Source: Rhodopseudomonas palustris (GTDB lineage Bacteria > Pseudomonadota > Alphaproteobacteria > Rhizobiales > Xanthobacteraceae). From it: DNA of 64,000 nucleotides. The stretch spans positions 1 to 64,000 of the forward strand of contig NZ_QYYD01000008.1 in NCBI RefSeq assembly GCF_003591005.1, given 5' to 3'. Of this stretch, positions 17,375-25,886 are shown in pieces. Each line of letters starts with the position of its first letter. Position 1 is the first letter of the stretch. The notes beneath the pieces were generated by a model. The model ran no database searches. It was not told the DNA's origin and saw only the letters and a program-made list of their open reading frames with translations. Made by a program: the position numbers and the translations under genes.

Positions 17375-17375
17375 G

Positions 17376-18509
17376 TCAGCGCTTGCGCCAGACGAACAGA
17401 CCCGACATCGCGTAGTTCCACACCACGCCCATCAGCGCGCCCGCGGCGCCGGCGAGCCACCAGGTGATGTGCTCGCTGTACACCGCAAAGGCGACGCCGA
17501 CATTGGCGAGCAGCCCGACGCCGCACACCAGATAGAACAGCAACAGCCCGCGCAGAATGGCGAAGCCTTTCAGCCGCTGGTCGCGATAGGTCAGGAAGTT
17601 GTTAAGAACGAAGTTGCTGGTCATCGCCACCAGCGCGGCGATGGCCTGCGCCTCGGCGAACGGCTGATCGAGCAGCTTCAGCATCACGAACAGCGTGAGG
17701 AAATGCACGAGCACGCCGGTCGAGCCGACCAGCGCGAACAGGATGAAGCGCAGCGACAGGATGTCGTTGGTGTATTTCGCCAGCACTAGGCCGAGGAAAT
17801 CCAGCGCCACCATCGAGTCGAGCTTGCTCTCGCCGTGCACGCGCGAGCCGAATGTGTACGGCACCTCGATGGTGCGCAGGCTTCCGCGACCGGTAGCGAC
17901 GACGTCGAGCAGAATCTTGAAGCCCTGAGTGGAGAGTTGCGGCGCCAGCGCTTCGAAGCGATCGCGGCGGATCATGAAGAAGCCGCTCATCGGATCGGCG
18001 ATCTCGACCTTCAGCACCCGACGCGCCAGCGTGGTCGCCAGCGCGCTGAAGCCGGCGCGCTGCTTGTCAAAACTGTCGGCGCTGCCACCCTCGACATAGC
18101 GGCTGCCGACCACGAGGTCGGCCGCGCCGCTTTCGAGCAGCGCCAGCATCTGGCCGAGCCGGGTCTCGTCGTGCTGCAGGTCGGCGTCCATCACGGCGGC
18201 GAACGGCGCGCTGGCGGCAAGGATGCCCTCGATACACGCGCCAGCGAGCCCACGCCGGCCGATCCGACGGATGCAGCGCACCCGCGGCTCACGCGACGCC
18301 AGCTCGCGCACCACCTGCCAAGTGCCATCGGGAGAGTTGTCATCGACATAGATGACTTCCCAGGCGATGCCGCCGAGCGCCGCTTCCAGTTTACGGAACA
18401 GCGGCTCGATATTGTCACGCTCATTGAAGGTCGGAACGACGACGCTCAATTGAAGCGCAGCGGATGGCTGCGCGCTGCGTCCCGCGTCCGCTGGGCTGGC
18501 TCGGTTCAT
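17376..18509 (-). CDS. Polyprenyl-phosphate glycosyltransferase fused to a GtrA-like domain
   Basis: 377 residues, two domains. About 20-240 is a GT2 catalytic domain (SVVVPTFNERDNIE, DDNSPDG, MDADLQHDE as the DxD region, VVGSRYV), as in dolichyl-phosphate mannose synthase-like enzymes. About 250-377 has four hydrophobic helices matching the GtrA family (FILFALVGSTGVLVHF, NFVLNNFLTYRDQRLKG), thought to move the lipid-linked sugar across the membrane. It is directly upstream of the GT39 gene, so the pair forms a make-flip-transfer module. The start at 18509 is likely but the first 18 residues are Ala/Ser-rich and unconserved. Confidence 0.88.
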   Translation of the reverse strand: MNRASPADAGRSAQPSAALQLSVVVPTFNERDNIEPLFRKLEAALGGIAWEVIYVDDNSPDGTWQVVRELASREPRVRCIRRIGRRGLAGACIEGILAASAPFAAVMDADLQHDETRLGQMLALLESGAADLVVGSRYVEGGSADSFDKQRAGFSALATTLARRVLKVEIADPMSGFFMIRRDRFEALAPQLSTQGFKILLDVVATGRGSLRTIEVPYTFGSRVHGESKLDSMVALDFLGLVLAKYTNDILSLRFILFALVGSTGVLVHFLTLFVMLKLLDQPFAEAQAIAALVAMTSNFVLNNFLTYRDQRLKGFAILRGLLLFYLVCGVGLLANVGVAFAVYSEHITWWLAGAAGALMGVVWNYAMSGLFVWRKR

Positions 18510-18821
18510 GGCGCCAGCGTATACCGAGGCGCAGGAACGCTGCCAAGGCGCGTTCCGTTACAAATCCAAGGGACAAGCGGGAAGCGGGTGGAAACGCAGC
18601 GATCAGTGGCCCAATGGACCCACCGAGGGACTGCAGCGGACAGCGTGATCTCGGGGTCCGCTCAAACGTTAACGACCACGAACAACAGGTGCGCGTACAT
18701 CCGGCGCTCCCTACTATTCTGTGGTCGTTCGGCGGGTCGGCGCGCGACTTTCGTCAGCAGCGCCATCGCCGTTGAAATCAAGATAGGCACGCCCCTCAGG
18801 GTGCGCAAGAGGGAGACCGGA
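18510..18821. other. Divergent intergenic region with an inverted repeat
   Basis: 312 bases between the divergent GT2 and DUF72 genes, without a convincing gene. The only structure seen is AACGACCAC (18671-18679) and its exact inverse GTGGTCGTT (18721-18729), 41 bases apart. It could be a long hairpin or two half-sites. Confidence 0.5.
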
Positions 18822-19622
18822 ATGAAAAGCAACGGCCACATCCGCATCGGCATCGGCGGCTGGACCTATGAGCCGTGGCGCGGCGTGTTCTATCCCGACA
18901 AACTGCCGCAGCGGCAGGAACTCGAATACGCCGCCTCGAAGCTGACCTCGATCGAGATCAACGGCACCTTCTACGGCTCGCAGAAGCCGGAGAGTTTTCG
19001 CAAATGGGCGTCCGAAGTCCCGGACAACTTCGTGTTCTCCCTGAAGGGGCCGCGCTATGCGACGAACCGCAAGGTGCTGGCCGAGGCCGGCGACAGCATC
19101 AAGCGGTTCTACGATTCCGGCGTGCTCGAACTCGGCGACCGGCTCGGCCCGGTGCTGTGGCAGTTCGCCCCGACCAAGAAATTCGACGCAGCCGACTTCG
19201 GCGCATTCCTCGAACTGCTGCCGCGCACGATCGACGGCCGTACACTGCGCCACGTCGTCGAGGTCCGCCACGACAGTTTCTGCACGCCGGACTTCATCGC
19301 CCTGCTCCGCCAGCACGGCGTGCCGCCGGTGTATTCCGAGCATGCGACCTATCCGGAGATCGCCGATGTAGTCGGCGACTTCGTCTATGCGCGGCTGCAG
19401 AAGGGCAAGGACGACATCAAGACCGGCTATCCGCCGAAGGCGCTCGCCGCCTGGGCGAAGCGGCTGGAAACCTGGGCGGCCGGCGGCGAGCCGGACGACC
19501 TGCCCAAGGTCGGCGCCGGCACGGCGAAAAAGCAGAAGCGTGACGTGTTCGCCTATGTGATCCACGAAGGCAAAGTCCGCGCCCCCGCCGCCGCGATGGA
19601 ACTGATCCGGCTGGTGAGCTAA
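18822..19622 (+). CDS. DUF72 family protein
   Basis: 266 residues of the DUF72 TIM-barrel type: N-terminal IRIGIGGWTYEPWRGVFYP, EINGTFYGSQ, VFSLKGPRYAT and WQFAPTKKF are the family landmarks. The biochemical function of the family is unknown. ATG 18822 is preceded by GGGAGACC; the reading frame is open far upstream, but that part is antisense to the GT2 gene and is not conserved. It is followed 23 bases later by a DUF488 gene in the same direction; the two families are often neighbours, suggesting a shared pathway. Confidence 0.88.
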   Translation: MKSNGHIRIGIGGWTYEPWRGVFYPDKLPQRQELEYAASKLTSIEINGTFYGSQKPESFRKWASEVPDNFVFSLKGPRYATNRKVLAEAGDSIKRFYDSGVLELGDRLGPVLWQFAPTKKFDAADFGAFLELLPRTIDGRTLRHVVEVRHDSFCTPDFIALLRQHGVPPVYSEHATYPEIADVVGDFVYARLQKGKDDIKTGYPPKALAAWAKRLETWAAGGEPDDLPKVGAGTAKKQKRDVFAYVIHEGKVRAPAAAMELIRLVS

Positions 19623-19645
19623 GCTTTCTGCGACGAGGACACCTC

Positions 19646-20107
19646 ATGGGCAAAGCCAAGACGCTGTTCACCATCGGCTACGAGCAGACGCCGGCCGCGG
19701 CGGTGCTCGACGAGCTCGCGCACGCCGGCGTCAAACTACTGGTCGACGTCCGTGCCGTCGCGGCGTCGCGCCGGCCGGGATTCTCGAAGTCGCAGCTCGC
19801 CGCCGGGCTCGACGCCCGCGGCATCGGCTATCTGCATCTGCGCGGCCTCGGCACCCCGAAGGAAGGCCGCGAAGCCGCGCGCGGCGGGCGGATGGACGCG
19901 CTGCACCGGATCTACGACGCTCATTTGAAGACGCCGCAGGCGCGCGAGCAGATGGACGAATTGTCGTCGCTGGTGATGAAGGCCGGGCCGGTCTGCATCC
20001 TGTGCTACGAGCGCGATCATCGCCATTGCCATCGGCAATGGATCGCCGAGATCATCGCCGACCGTGACGGTGTGGGCGTCGACAATCTGGTGGCGCCACA
20101 GGTCTGA
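19646..20107 (+). CDS. DUF488 family protein
   Basis: 153 residues. Family landmarks: TIGYEQTPAA at the N-terminus, VDVRAVAASRRPGFSKSQLA, HLRGLGTPKEGR, and the Cys-His cluster CILCYERDHRHCHRQWIAE near the C-terminus, which looks metal- or thiol-active. Function is not known. GAGGACACCTC precedes ATG 19646. It probably forms a two-gene operon with the DUF72 gene. Confidence 0.88.
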   Translation: MGKAKTLFTIGYEQTPAAAVLDELAHAGVKLLVDVRAVAASRRPGFSKSQLAAGLDARGIGYLHLRGLGTPKEGREAARGGRMDALHRIYDAHLKTPQAREQMDELSSLVMKAGPVCILCYERDHRHCHRQWIAEIIADRDGVGVDNLVAPQV

Positions 20108-20229
20108 TCCCCCGCGCGGCCACCTGCCGTCGCTTGCGCCTCTCGCTTGCGCCGGATCAATCGCATCACCGTGCGCGGCTGCTAGGCTTCGCTGATCATC
20201 ACAGTCGATCGGCGCAGAGGTAAAACGCA

Positions 20230-20469
20230 ATGGACAAAATCGACTTCATGAACGGCCAGATCAAGGCGCTGCTGAATTTCGCCAACGCCGTGATCAAGGC
20301 GCACCCTGCGCCCGAACGGCTACGTCATCATTTCGAGACCATCGCGCGCGCCGACCCCAACTCGCCCGAGGGCCTGTCGTTGTCCGAGGCATACGTCGAC
20401 GGCATGCACGACATCGACAAGAAGATCGCGGTGGCGCTCGAACACGCGATCGAGACGGTCGAGAGCTGA
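20230..20469 (+). CDS. Small conserved hypothetical protein
   Basis: 79 residues, acidic, soluble, predicted helical, no signal peptide (MDKIDFMNGQIKALLNFANAVIKAHP at the start, ending in ALEHAIETVES). AGAGGTAAAACGCA precedes the ATG and a strong hairpin (20521-20548) follows, so it looks like a complete stand-alone gene. I do not recognise a domain. Confidence 0.6.
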   Translation: MDKIDFMNGQIKALLNFANAVIKAHPAPERLRHHFETIARADPNSPEGLSLSEAYVDGMHDIDKKIAVALEHAIETVES

Positions 20470-20520
20470 ACGATCGACCGGACTGGAACGAGATACCAAG
20501 CAATCATGTATCAGGACACA

Positions 20521-20548
20521 ACCGAGCACCGCATCAGCGGTGCTCGGT
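20521..20548. terminator. Hairpin, probable terminator
   Basis: ACCGAGCACCGC, tetraloop ATCA, GCGGTGCTCGGT: perfect 12-bp stem 52 bases after the small gene at 20230-20469. There is no downstream T-run on the plus strand, so it may act as a transcript-end stabiliser or a weak bidirectional terminator. Confidence 0.6.
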
Positions 20549-20640
20549 TAGTAGCGCCTCGCTGAACTGGACAAGCCGCAACATCCCTGCTCCAATGATC
20601 ATATAGTATCATCTGGTCATTGCGTATAGGACGAGTAGCG

Positions 20641-21651
20641 GTGCGTTGCGTCGAGTGGGTTCGCGCGATCGGCGTGATCGCAATCGTGATACCGACACCG
20701 ATCAGCGCGGTCGCAGAGACCGCTCGTCTCGAATCTGCGGCAGAGGCCGATCTGGTCAACGAAGATGACATCGACCCAGGCGACCTCGCGTCACATGATC
20801 TGCTCGAAAGCAGTCTCGAGGCCGAGCTTGGCAGCGGGCTTGGAGAAAGCCTCGGTGCGAGCCTGGAGAAGAGTCTCGCCAACAGCCTGCGGGCTCACCT
20901 CGCAGGCCCCGAACTCGATGGCGGCACGTTCGCCTCAGCGATGGCCTCGGCGCCTTCGGGCGCGGCAGTCACCTCGTCGGCACTACTCGCCCCCTTTCCC
21001 AGCGCGACGCTGGCCGGCTCGCAGGCCCATCATGTGCTGCTGTTCGGCGGCTACGACATCTGGCGCAACGGCCAGTCCGCATTTTCCGGCATTCACTGGG
21101 CTGCCAACGGGGTCGACAATGACGGATTCATTATCCGCCTGTCGCTAGCCAACGGTGTAGAGCGCTATCACACGCCGCGGCGGACCTATGTCACCGACAT
21201 CTTCCGCGGCGCATTGATGGCAGGATGGCGGTTCAAAGTCGCCGAGTTCGAAGTGAAATTGCTGGCCGGCCCCGATTTCGAACACGACAATCTGACGCCC
21301 GACAACAGCAGATCGCCGCTGCGTGGCGGGCACCCCGGGCTGCGCATCGCAGGCGAGGCTTGGGCGCAACCGACGCGGGGGTCGATGCTGGCTGCGTCGT
21401 TCTACGCCACCACCGTGGCGAACGGCTTCGGCATCCGGACGGCCGCGGGCTGGCGGCTGATCGACGACTTCTGGGTGGGGCCTGAGCTTATTGGATCCCG
21501 CGATCAGTTCAGCCGACAGACCCGCTTGGGCGTTCACCTCACCGGGCTCAGATCCGGACCGGTCGAATGGTCGGTCGGCTGGGGCTATGTCAGCGACAGC
21601 TTCGGCCGCAGCGGCGGCTATGCCCGGCTCGCCGCGCAGCTGCGGCCATGA
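20641..21651 (+). CDS. BcsS-like outer-membrane beta-barrel protein (putative)
   Basis: 336 residues from GTG 20641 (AGGACGAG upstream; an in-frame TTG at 20620 is less likely). Residues 1-26 are a signal peptide (hydrophobic AIGVIAIVIPTPISAVAET). Residues about 40-75 are acidic and Leu/Ser-rich with a heptad-like pattern (LLESSLEAELGSGLGESLG). The C-terminal 200 residues have alternating hydrophobic strands and end in Leu-Arg-Pro, as expected for a beta barrel, with landmarks GGYDIWRNGQSAFSG and LLAGPDFEHDNLTPDNS that recall the cellulose biosynthesis protein BcsS (CBP_BcsS) family. No bcsA/B/C genes are nearby, so a role in cellulose is only suggested by family. Confidence 0.65.
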   Translation: MRCVEWVRAIGVIAIVIPTPISAVAETARLESAAEADLVNEDDIDPGDLASHDLLESSLEAELGSGLGESLGASLEKSLANSLRAHLAGPELDGGTFASAMASAPSGAAVTSSALLAPFPSATLAGSQAHHVLLFGGYDIWRNGQSAFSGIHWAANGVDNDGFIIRLSLANGVERYHTPRRTYVTDIFRGALMAGWRFKVAEFEVKLLAGPDFEHDNLTPDNSRSPLRGGHPGLRIAGEAWAQPTRGSMLAASFYATTVANGFGIRTAAGWRLIDDFWVGPELIGSRDQFSRQTRLGVHLTGLRSGPVEWSVGWGYVSDSFGRSGGYARLAAQLRP

Positions 21652-21655
21652 GTGC

Positions 21656-22975
21656 TCACCCCAATTTCCAGGCCGCAATCGGCTCGGCATAGCCGCGCAT
21701 GGTGACACGGCCGGCCAGTTCGGCATCCGCCAACGCGCCCCCGACCGCGTCGCGGATTGCCGAAGAAATCAGCAACTGCGTGTGAAACTGCTTGTTGAGC
21801 GTTTCCAGCCGTGACGCGAAGTTCACGGTGTCGCCGATCACGGTATATTCCTTGCGTCGCGCAGAACCGACGGTGCCGACGACCGCATCACCGATGTGAA
21901 TGCTGATGCCGACCCGGAGAGGCCAGGCGTGGCCGGTGTTGTTCTCCTCCATAGCCGACAGCATCTCGCGCCCCGCCGCGACCGCGCGCGTCGCCGCAGC
22001 AGGATCTTCGATCGGAGCACCGAACAGCGCCAAAAAACCGTCCCCGAGAAACTTGTTCACGATGCCGCCGTGCTGTTCGAGGACGTCGACCAGAACTTCG
22101 AAGGCCTCGTCGAGCCGCGCCACCACCTCGTCCGGCGTGCGCTCCCGTGCCGCCGCGGTGAAATTGCGGAAATCAGCGAACATCACCACCACTCGGCGGG
22201 TCTCGCCTCCCTCCTGCATGCCGGCGTTCAGCAATCGTTCGACGACCTGCGGCGAGACGTGTTGACCAAACAGGTTGGTGACCCGATCGCGCGCATCCGC
22301 GGCGTTGATTGACCTCTCGAACTGCCGGCGCAGCTGGGCGCCGACGCCGCCCGCGAGCAGGCCGCAGGTCAACACCATCAGGCTGCGCATCAGATGAAAG
22401 GCGAAATCCGGCGGGGGCTCGTGGGGAAAGCCCGGCGGGTGGTACAACATCGCAATGCCGAGCAGTTCGGCAGCCGCGACGAAACCGGTGAACAGCGACA
22501 ATCGAAGATCGAGCCACAGCGTCGACAGGATGATGAAGATGAAATAACCGAGCGGAGCCGCGAAGGCGAGCGCCTGCGCCGAACCCATGCTGTCCATCTG
22601 CAGATAAATGCCCACGGTGGGCAGGCTGGTTTCGATCAGGACCCCGATGTAGCGGCCGATCTGCGGCCCATCGCGCCCGCTCGCCAGACGGCGACGAAGA
22701 TAGACGATGGCCGAGAGCTCGAACACCAGCAGCGGCAGATAGGACGCCAGCAGCGGAGCGAGCGAGAAATGGCCGCGCCAGATATTCTCGATCGCGGCCG
22801 GGAATAACCAATAGGAAACCAGAAGCAAGCCGAGCAGCGCCGTGACAGTGGCCAGCAGCGCCTTGGCGCGCAGCAGTTCGGTGCGCAGGATCTCACGTGT
22901 CAATGTGCTGCGCACGTCTTCCGACAACGAACGCTGACGTGCTCTCGCCTTCGGTCTGCGCCACCGCATCTGCAT
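21656..22975 (-). CDS. Membrane-bound class III adenylate cyclase
   Basis: 439 residues. Basic N-terminus, then about six transmembrane helices (roughly 38-215), a coiled linker, and a C-terminal class III cyclase domain (about 255-439). Catalytic residues are present: metal Asp268 (VVMFADFRNFT) and Asp312 (NKFLGDGFLALFG), transition-state Asn385 and Arg389 (DTVNFASR). Lys308 and Asp382 at the purine-recognition positions favour ATP over GTP. The product is cAMP. Its start is only 15 bases after the stop of the ABC permease gene on the same strand, so it may be read through from the tetR-hlyD-ABC operon, which would be an unusual pairing. The signal sensed by the membrane part is unknown. Confidence 0.9.
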   Translation of the reverse strand: MQMRWRRPKARARQRSLSEDVRSTLTREILRTELLRAKALLATVTALLGLLLVSYWLFPAAIENIWRGHFSLAPLLASYLPLLVFELSAIVYLRRRLASGRDGPQIGRYIGVLIETSLPTVGIYLQMDSMGSAQALAFAAPLGYFIFIILSTLWLDLRLSLFTGFVAAAELLGIAMLYHPPGFPHEPPPDFAFHLMRSLMVLTCGLLAGGVGAQLRRQFERSINAADARDRVTNLFGQHVSPQVVERLLNAGMQEGGETRRVVVMFADFRNFTAAARERTPDEVVARLDEAFEVLVDVLEQHGGIVNKFLGDGFLALFGAPIEDPAAATRAVAAGREMLSAMEENNTGHAWPLRVGISIHIGDAVVGTVGSARRKEYTVIGDTVNFASRLETLNKQFHTQLLISSAIRDAVGGALADAELAGRVTMRGYAEPIAAWKLG

Positions 22976-22990
22976 CGCGCCGTGGCCCCG

Positions 22991-24160
22991 TCAGTCCAGC
23001 GTCCGGCGGAAGCGCGTTACCGCGATGGTCATCGCCACCAGCATCAGCGCCGCCAGCGCCAGCGTGTCGTAGCGCAGGTTCTCAAGCGTCGAGCCCTTGA
23101 GCATGATGGCGCGGACGATGCGCAAATAGTGCGTCAGCGGCAGACACTCGCCGAGCACCTGGGCCCAGCGCGGCATGCCGGCGAACGGGAACATGAAGCC
23201 GGACAACAGGATCGACGGCAGGAAGAACATCATCGAGGCCTGCATCGCCTGAAGCTGGTTCTGCACCAGCGTCGAGAAGGTGTAGCCGATCGCCAAATTG
23301 GTGGTGATGAACAGCGTCGACAGCAGCGCCAGCAGCGCGAGGTTGCCGCGCAGCGGCACGCCGAACAGCAACACGCCGATGCCGATGATCAGCGACGCCT
23401 GAATGAAACCGACCCCGACATAAGGCAGGATCTTGCCGAGCATCACCTCGACCGGGGTGATCGGCATCGACAGCAGGTTCTCCATCGTGCCGCGCTCGAT
23501 TTCGCGGGTCACCGACAGCGCGGTAAAGATCAGCATCGTCATGGTCAGGATGGTGCCGACCAGCCCCGGCACGATGTTGAGCCGTGACGACGCCGCCGGG
23601 TTGTAGCGCGCATGGGCGCGGATCTCGAACGGCGGATTGCCGGGATCGCCGGCGACGCGGTCGTGCTCCAGCGCGCGTTGCACGATGGCTCCGAGCGCCG
23701 ACAGCGCCGAGCCGGCCGCGACCGGATCGGTGGCATCGGCGGCGACCAGCAGCGCCGGCTTCTCGCCGCGCCGCACCGCGCGCTCGAAGCCGCGCGGGAT
23801 TTCAACGCCGAACAGCACCTTGCCGGACAACAGCAGCGCGTCGAATTCGGCGACGCTCTGCACCTCGTGCACGAACTTGAAGTAGGCGGTGTTCTCCAGT
23901 GCCTTGAGGATCGAGCGGCCGAGATCGCTGTCCTCCTGCAGCAAGACCGCTGTCGGCAAATGTCGCGGCGTGGTGTTGATGGCGTAGCCGAACAGGCAGA
24001 GCTGCATCACCGGGATCACAATGATCATCGCGAAGGTCAGGCGGTCGCGGCGCAGCTGGATCAGCTCCTTGACCAGCATCGCATAGGTGCGGCGCAGGAA
24101 GCCGAAGCGCTGCCGCGGAATCGGCTGTATCCGCGGCGTATCGTCGTGCGCCGCGCTCAT
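22991..24160 (-). CDS. ABC-2 type transporter permease
   Basis: 389 residues. A cytoplasmic N-terminus, one helix (FAMIIVIPVMQLCLFGYAI), a large periplasmic domain, then five helices with the ABC-2 motif region LTMTMLIFTALSVTREIERGTMENLLSMP. Resembles E. coli YbhS/YbhR. Its ATG overlaps the ATPase stop codon by four bases (ATGA), fixing the start at 24160. With the ATPase and the HlyD lipoprotein it should form an exporter; only one permease gene is present, so it probably works as a homodimer. Confidence 0.9.
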   Translation of the reverse strand: MSAAHDDTPRIQPIPRQRFGFLRRTYAMLVKELIQLRRDRLTFAMIIVIPVMQLCLFGYAINTTPRHLPTAVLLQEDSDLGRSILKALENTAYFKFVHEVQSVAEFDALLLSGKVLFGVEIPRGFERAVRRGEKPALLVAADATDPVAAGSALSALGAIVQRALEHDRVAGDPGNPPFEIRAHARYNPAASSRLNIVPGLVGTILTMTMLIFTALSVTREIERGTMENLLSMPITPVEVMLGKILPYVGVGFIQASLIIGIGVLLFGVPLRGNLALLALLSTLFITTNLAIGYTFSTLVQNQLQAMQASMMFFLPSILLSGFMFPFAGMPRWAQVLGECLPLTHYLRIVRAIMLKGSTLENLRYDTLALAALMLVAMTIAVTRFRRTLD

Positions 24161-25089
24161 TGGAAATTGTCCTTGCTGCGGCTCATCAGCTCGATGAACA
24201 CGTCCTCCAGCGACGGCGCGCCGTGCTGCCAGTGCTGATTGGCGTTGGCGCGATACGGTGCGAGCGTTTGTTCGAGCGCTGTGTGATCGCGGCCGGAGAC
24301 GTGCAGGCTGCTGCCGAACGGCGCCACCATGTCGATGCCGGGCTTGCCGGCGAGCTCGTGCGCCAGCGCGCCGAGTGCGTCGCCGGTCACCACCCAGGTG
24401 GCGAGCTGCGAGGCGGCGATCACCTGCTCGACGGTGCCGTGCGCCAGCAGATAGCCATAGGCGATGTAGGCGATCTCGTGGCAGCGCTCGGCCTCGTCCA
24501 TGTAGTGGGTCGAGACCAGCACGGTGAGCCCCTCGGCGGCGAGCGCGTGAATCTCGTTCCAGAAGTCGCGCCGCGCCTTCGGGTCGACGCCGGCAGTCGG
24601 CTCGTCGAGCAGCAGCAATTGCGGATTGGGCAGCGTGCAGGCGCCGAGCGCGAGCCGCTGCTTCCAACCGCCGGACAATTCGCCGGCGAGCTGCTCCTCG
24701 CGGCCGGACAGGCCGAGCCGCTGGATCATCTCGCGTGCCGCATTGCGCGCATCGGGCACGCCGTACAGCCGCGCGACGAATTCGAGATTCTCGCGCACCG
24801 AGAGGTCCTGATACAGGCTGAAGCGCTGCGTCATGTAGCCGACCTGGCGCTTGATCTTGGCGGCGTCGCGCTTGATGTCGTAGCCGAGGCAGGTCCCCTC
24901 GCCGCTATCAGGCGTCAGCAGACCGCACAGCATGCGGATGGTCGTGGTCTTGCCGGAGCCGTTCGGCCCGAGAAAGCCGTAGATCGAGCCGCGCTTCACC
25001 TGCATCGACAGATCGTGCACCACCTCGCGGCCGCCGAAGGACTTGGTCAGCCCTTTGACGTCGATCGCGATCTCGGCGGCGCCGCTCAT
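24157..25089 (-). CDS. ABC transporter ATP-binding protein (drug-export type)
   Basis: 310 residues, one nucleotide-binding domain: Walker A GPNGSGKT (41-48), Q-loop in YMTQRFSLY, signature ELSGGWKQR, Walker B LLLLDEPTAG, and H-loop STHYMDEAERC. The C-terminal 80 residues are the DrrA/YbhF-like extension. E. coli YbhF has two such domains in one chain; here there is only one. It starts inside the end of the hlyD gene (ATGA overlap, 25086-25089). Confidence 0.93.
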   Translation of the reverse strand: MSGAAEIAIDVKGLTKSFGGREVVHDLSMQVKRGSIYGFLGPNGSGKTTTIRMLCGLLTPDSGEGTCLGYDIKRDAAKIKRQVGYMTQRFSLYQDLSVRENLEFVARLYGVPDARNAAREMIQRLGLSGREEQLAGELSGGWKQRLALGACTLPNPQLLLLDEPTAGVDPKARRDFWNEIHALAAEGLTVLVSTHYMDEAERCHEIAYIAYGYLLAHGTVEQVIAASQLATWVVTGDALGALAHELAGKPGIDMVAPFGSSLHVSGRDHTALEQTLAPYRANANQHWQHGAPSLEDVFIELMSRSKDNFQ

Positions 25090-25886
25090 GACTTGGCGCC
25101 AGCCGAAGCCGGCTGTTGCGCCGGAGCTTTCACGAGCGGAAAGATACTGACCGGCTGGCCGACGCGCAGCGCCGTCGGTCGATCGGGCCGCGCCTGGATC
25201 AGATAGACCAGCTTGTTGCGCTCATCGAGGCTGTAAATCACCGGCGGCGTATACTCCGCCTGCGTAGCGATGAAGTAGATTCTGGCCGTGAGATCCGGCG
25301 CGCAGCCATCGCAAGTCACCCGCACCGTGTCGCCGATCGTGAACTTCGGCAGGACCGTCTCCGCTACGTAGAAGCGCAGCTTCATGTTGCCTGGCGGCAG
25401 GATCGACAGCACCGGCCTCTGCGCCCCGACCATCTCGCCTTCGCGGAAGTAGATCTGCTGCACGTTTCCAGTGACCGGCGCATAGACCTGACGCCGGGCC
25501 AGCCGCGTCTTCGAGGTTTCGACCCGCGCTTCGGCGACGCGCAGCGCCGACACAGCGGCGTCGAGATTAGCCTGGGTCCCGGAACCCGTCTTGCTCAGCG
25601 ATTGGGCGCGGTCGAAACTCTGCTTGGCGTTGGCGAGCGTGGCGTTGTTCTGATTGAGATCTGCCTGCTGCAGATCGTCGTCGAGCGTGTAGATCAGTTC
25701 GCCCTTGCGCGCCTCGTCGCCTTCACGCACCGTCAGCTTGGTGATGCGGCCGGACTCGTCGGGGCTGACAAAAATCAGGTCTGCCTCGACCCAGCCCTGA
25801 TAACCGCGATCTGCGTTGTTGCCGCAGCCGGCGAGCGCGAGCAGTGCGGCAGCCGCAAGCGCGACGGTGAGCGGGCGCGCGATCAT
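25086..25886 (-). CDS. HlyD-family adaptor lipoprotein of the ABC exporter
   Basis: 266 residues. Lipoprotein signal with lipobox LALAGC, lipidated Cys21. Then a lipoyl-type half motif (FVSPDESGRITKLTVREGDEARKG), a helical hairpin (QADLNQNNATLANAKQSFDRAQSL...), and the second half motif (RRQVYAPVTGNVQQIYFREGEMVG), as in YbhG and other HlyD adaptors. Lipidation in place of a membrane helix is notable. The start at 25886 has AAAGGAGACGCGCC upstream and overlaps the tetR stop (ATGA); an open frame to 25979 is antisense-like and not supported. Acts in the periplasm with the ATPase and permease that follow. Confidence 0.9.
   Translation of the reverse strand: MIARPLTVALAAAALLALAGCGNNADRGYQGWVEADLIFVSPDESGRITKLTVREGDEARKGELIYTLDDDLQQADLNQNNATLANAKQSFDRAQSLSKTGSGTQANLDAAVSALRVAEARVETSKTRLARRQVYAPVTGNVQQIYFREGEMVGAQRPVLSILPPGNMKLRFYVAETVLPKFTIGDTVRVTCDGCAPDLTARIYFIATQAEYTPPVIYSLDERNKLVYLIQARPDRPTALRVGQPVSIFPLVKAPAQQPASAGAKS

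Noticed and set aside
17835-18821. N-terminal extension of the DUF72 frame
   Set aside because: The extension runs antisense through the GT2 gene; the conserved DUF72 start and ribosome site are at 18822.
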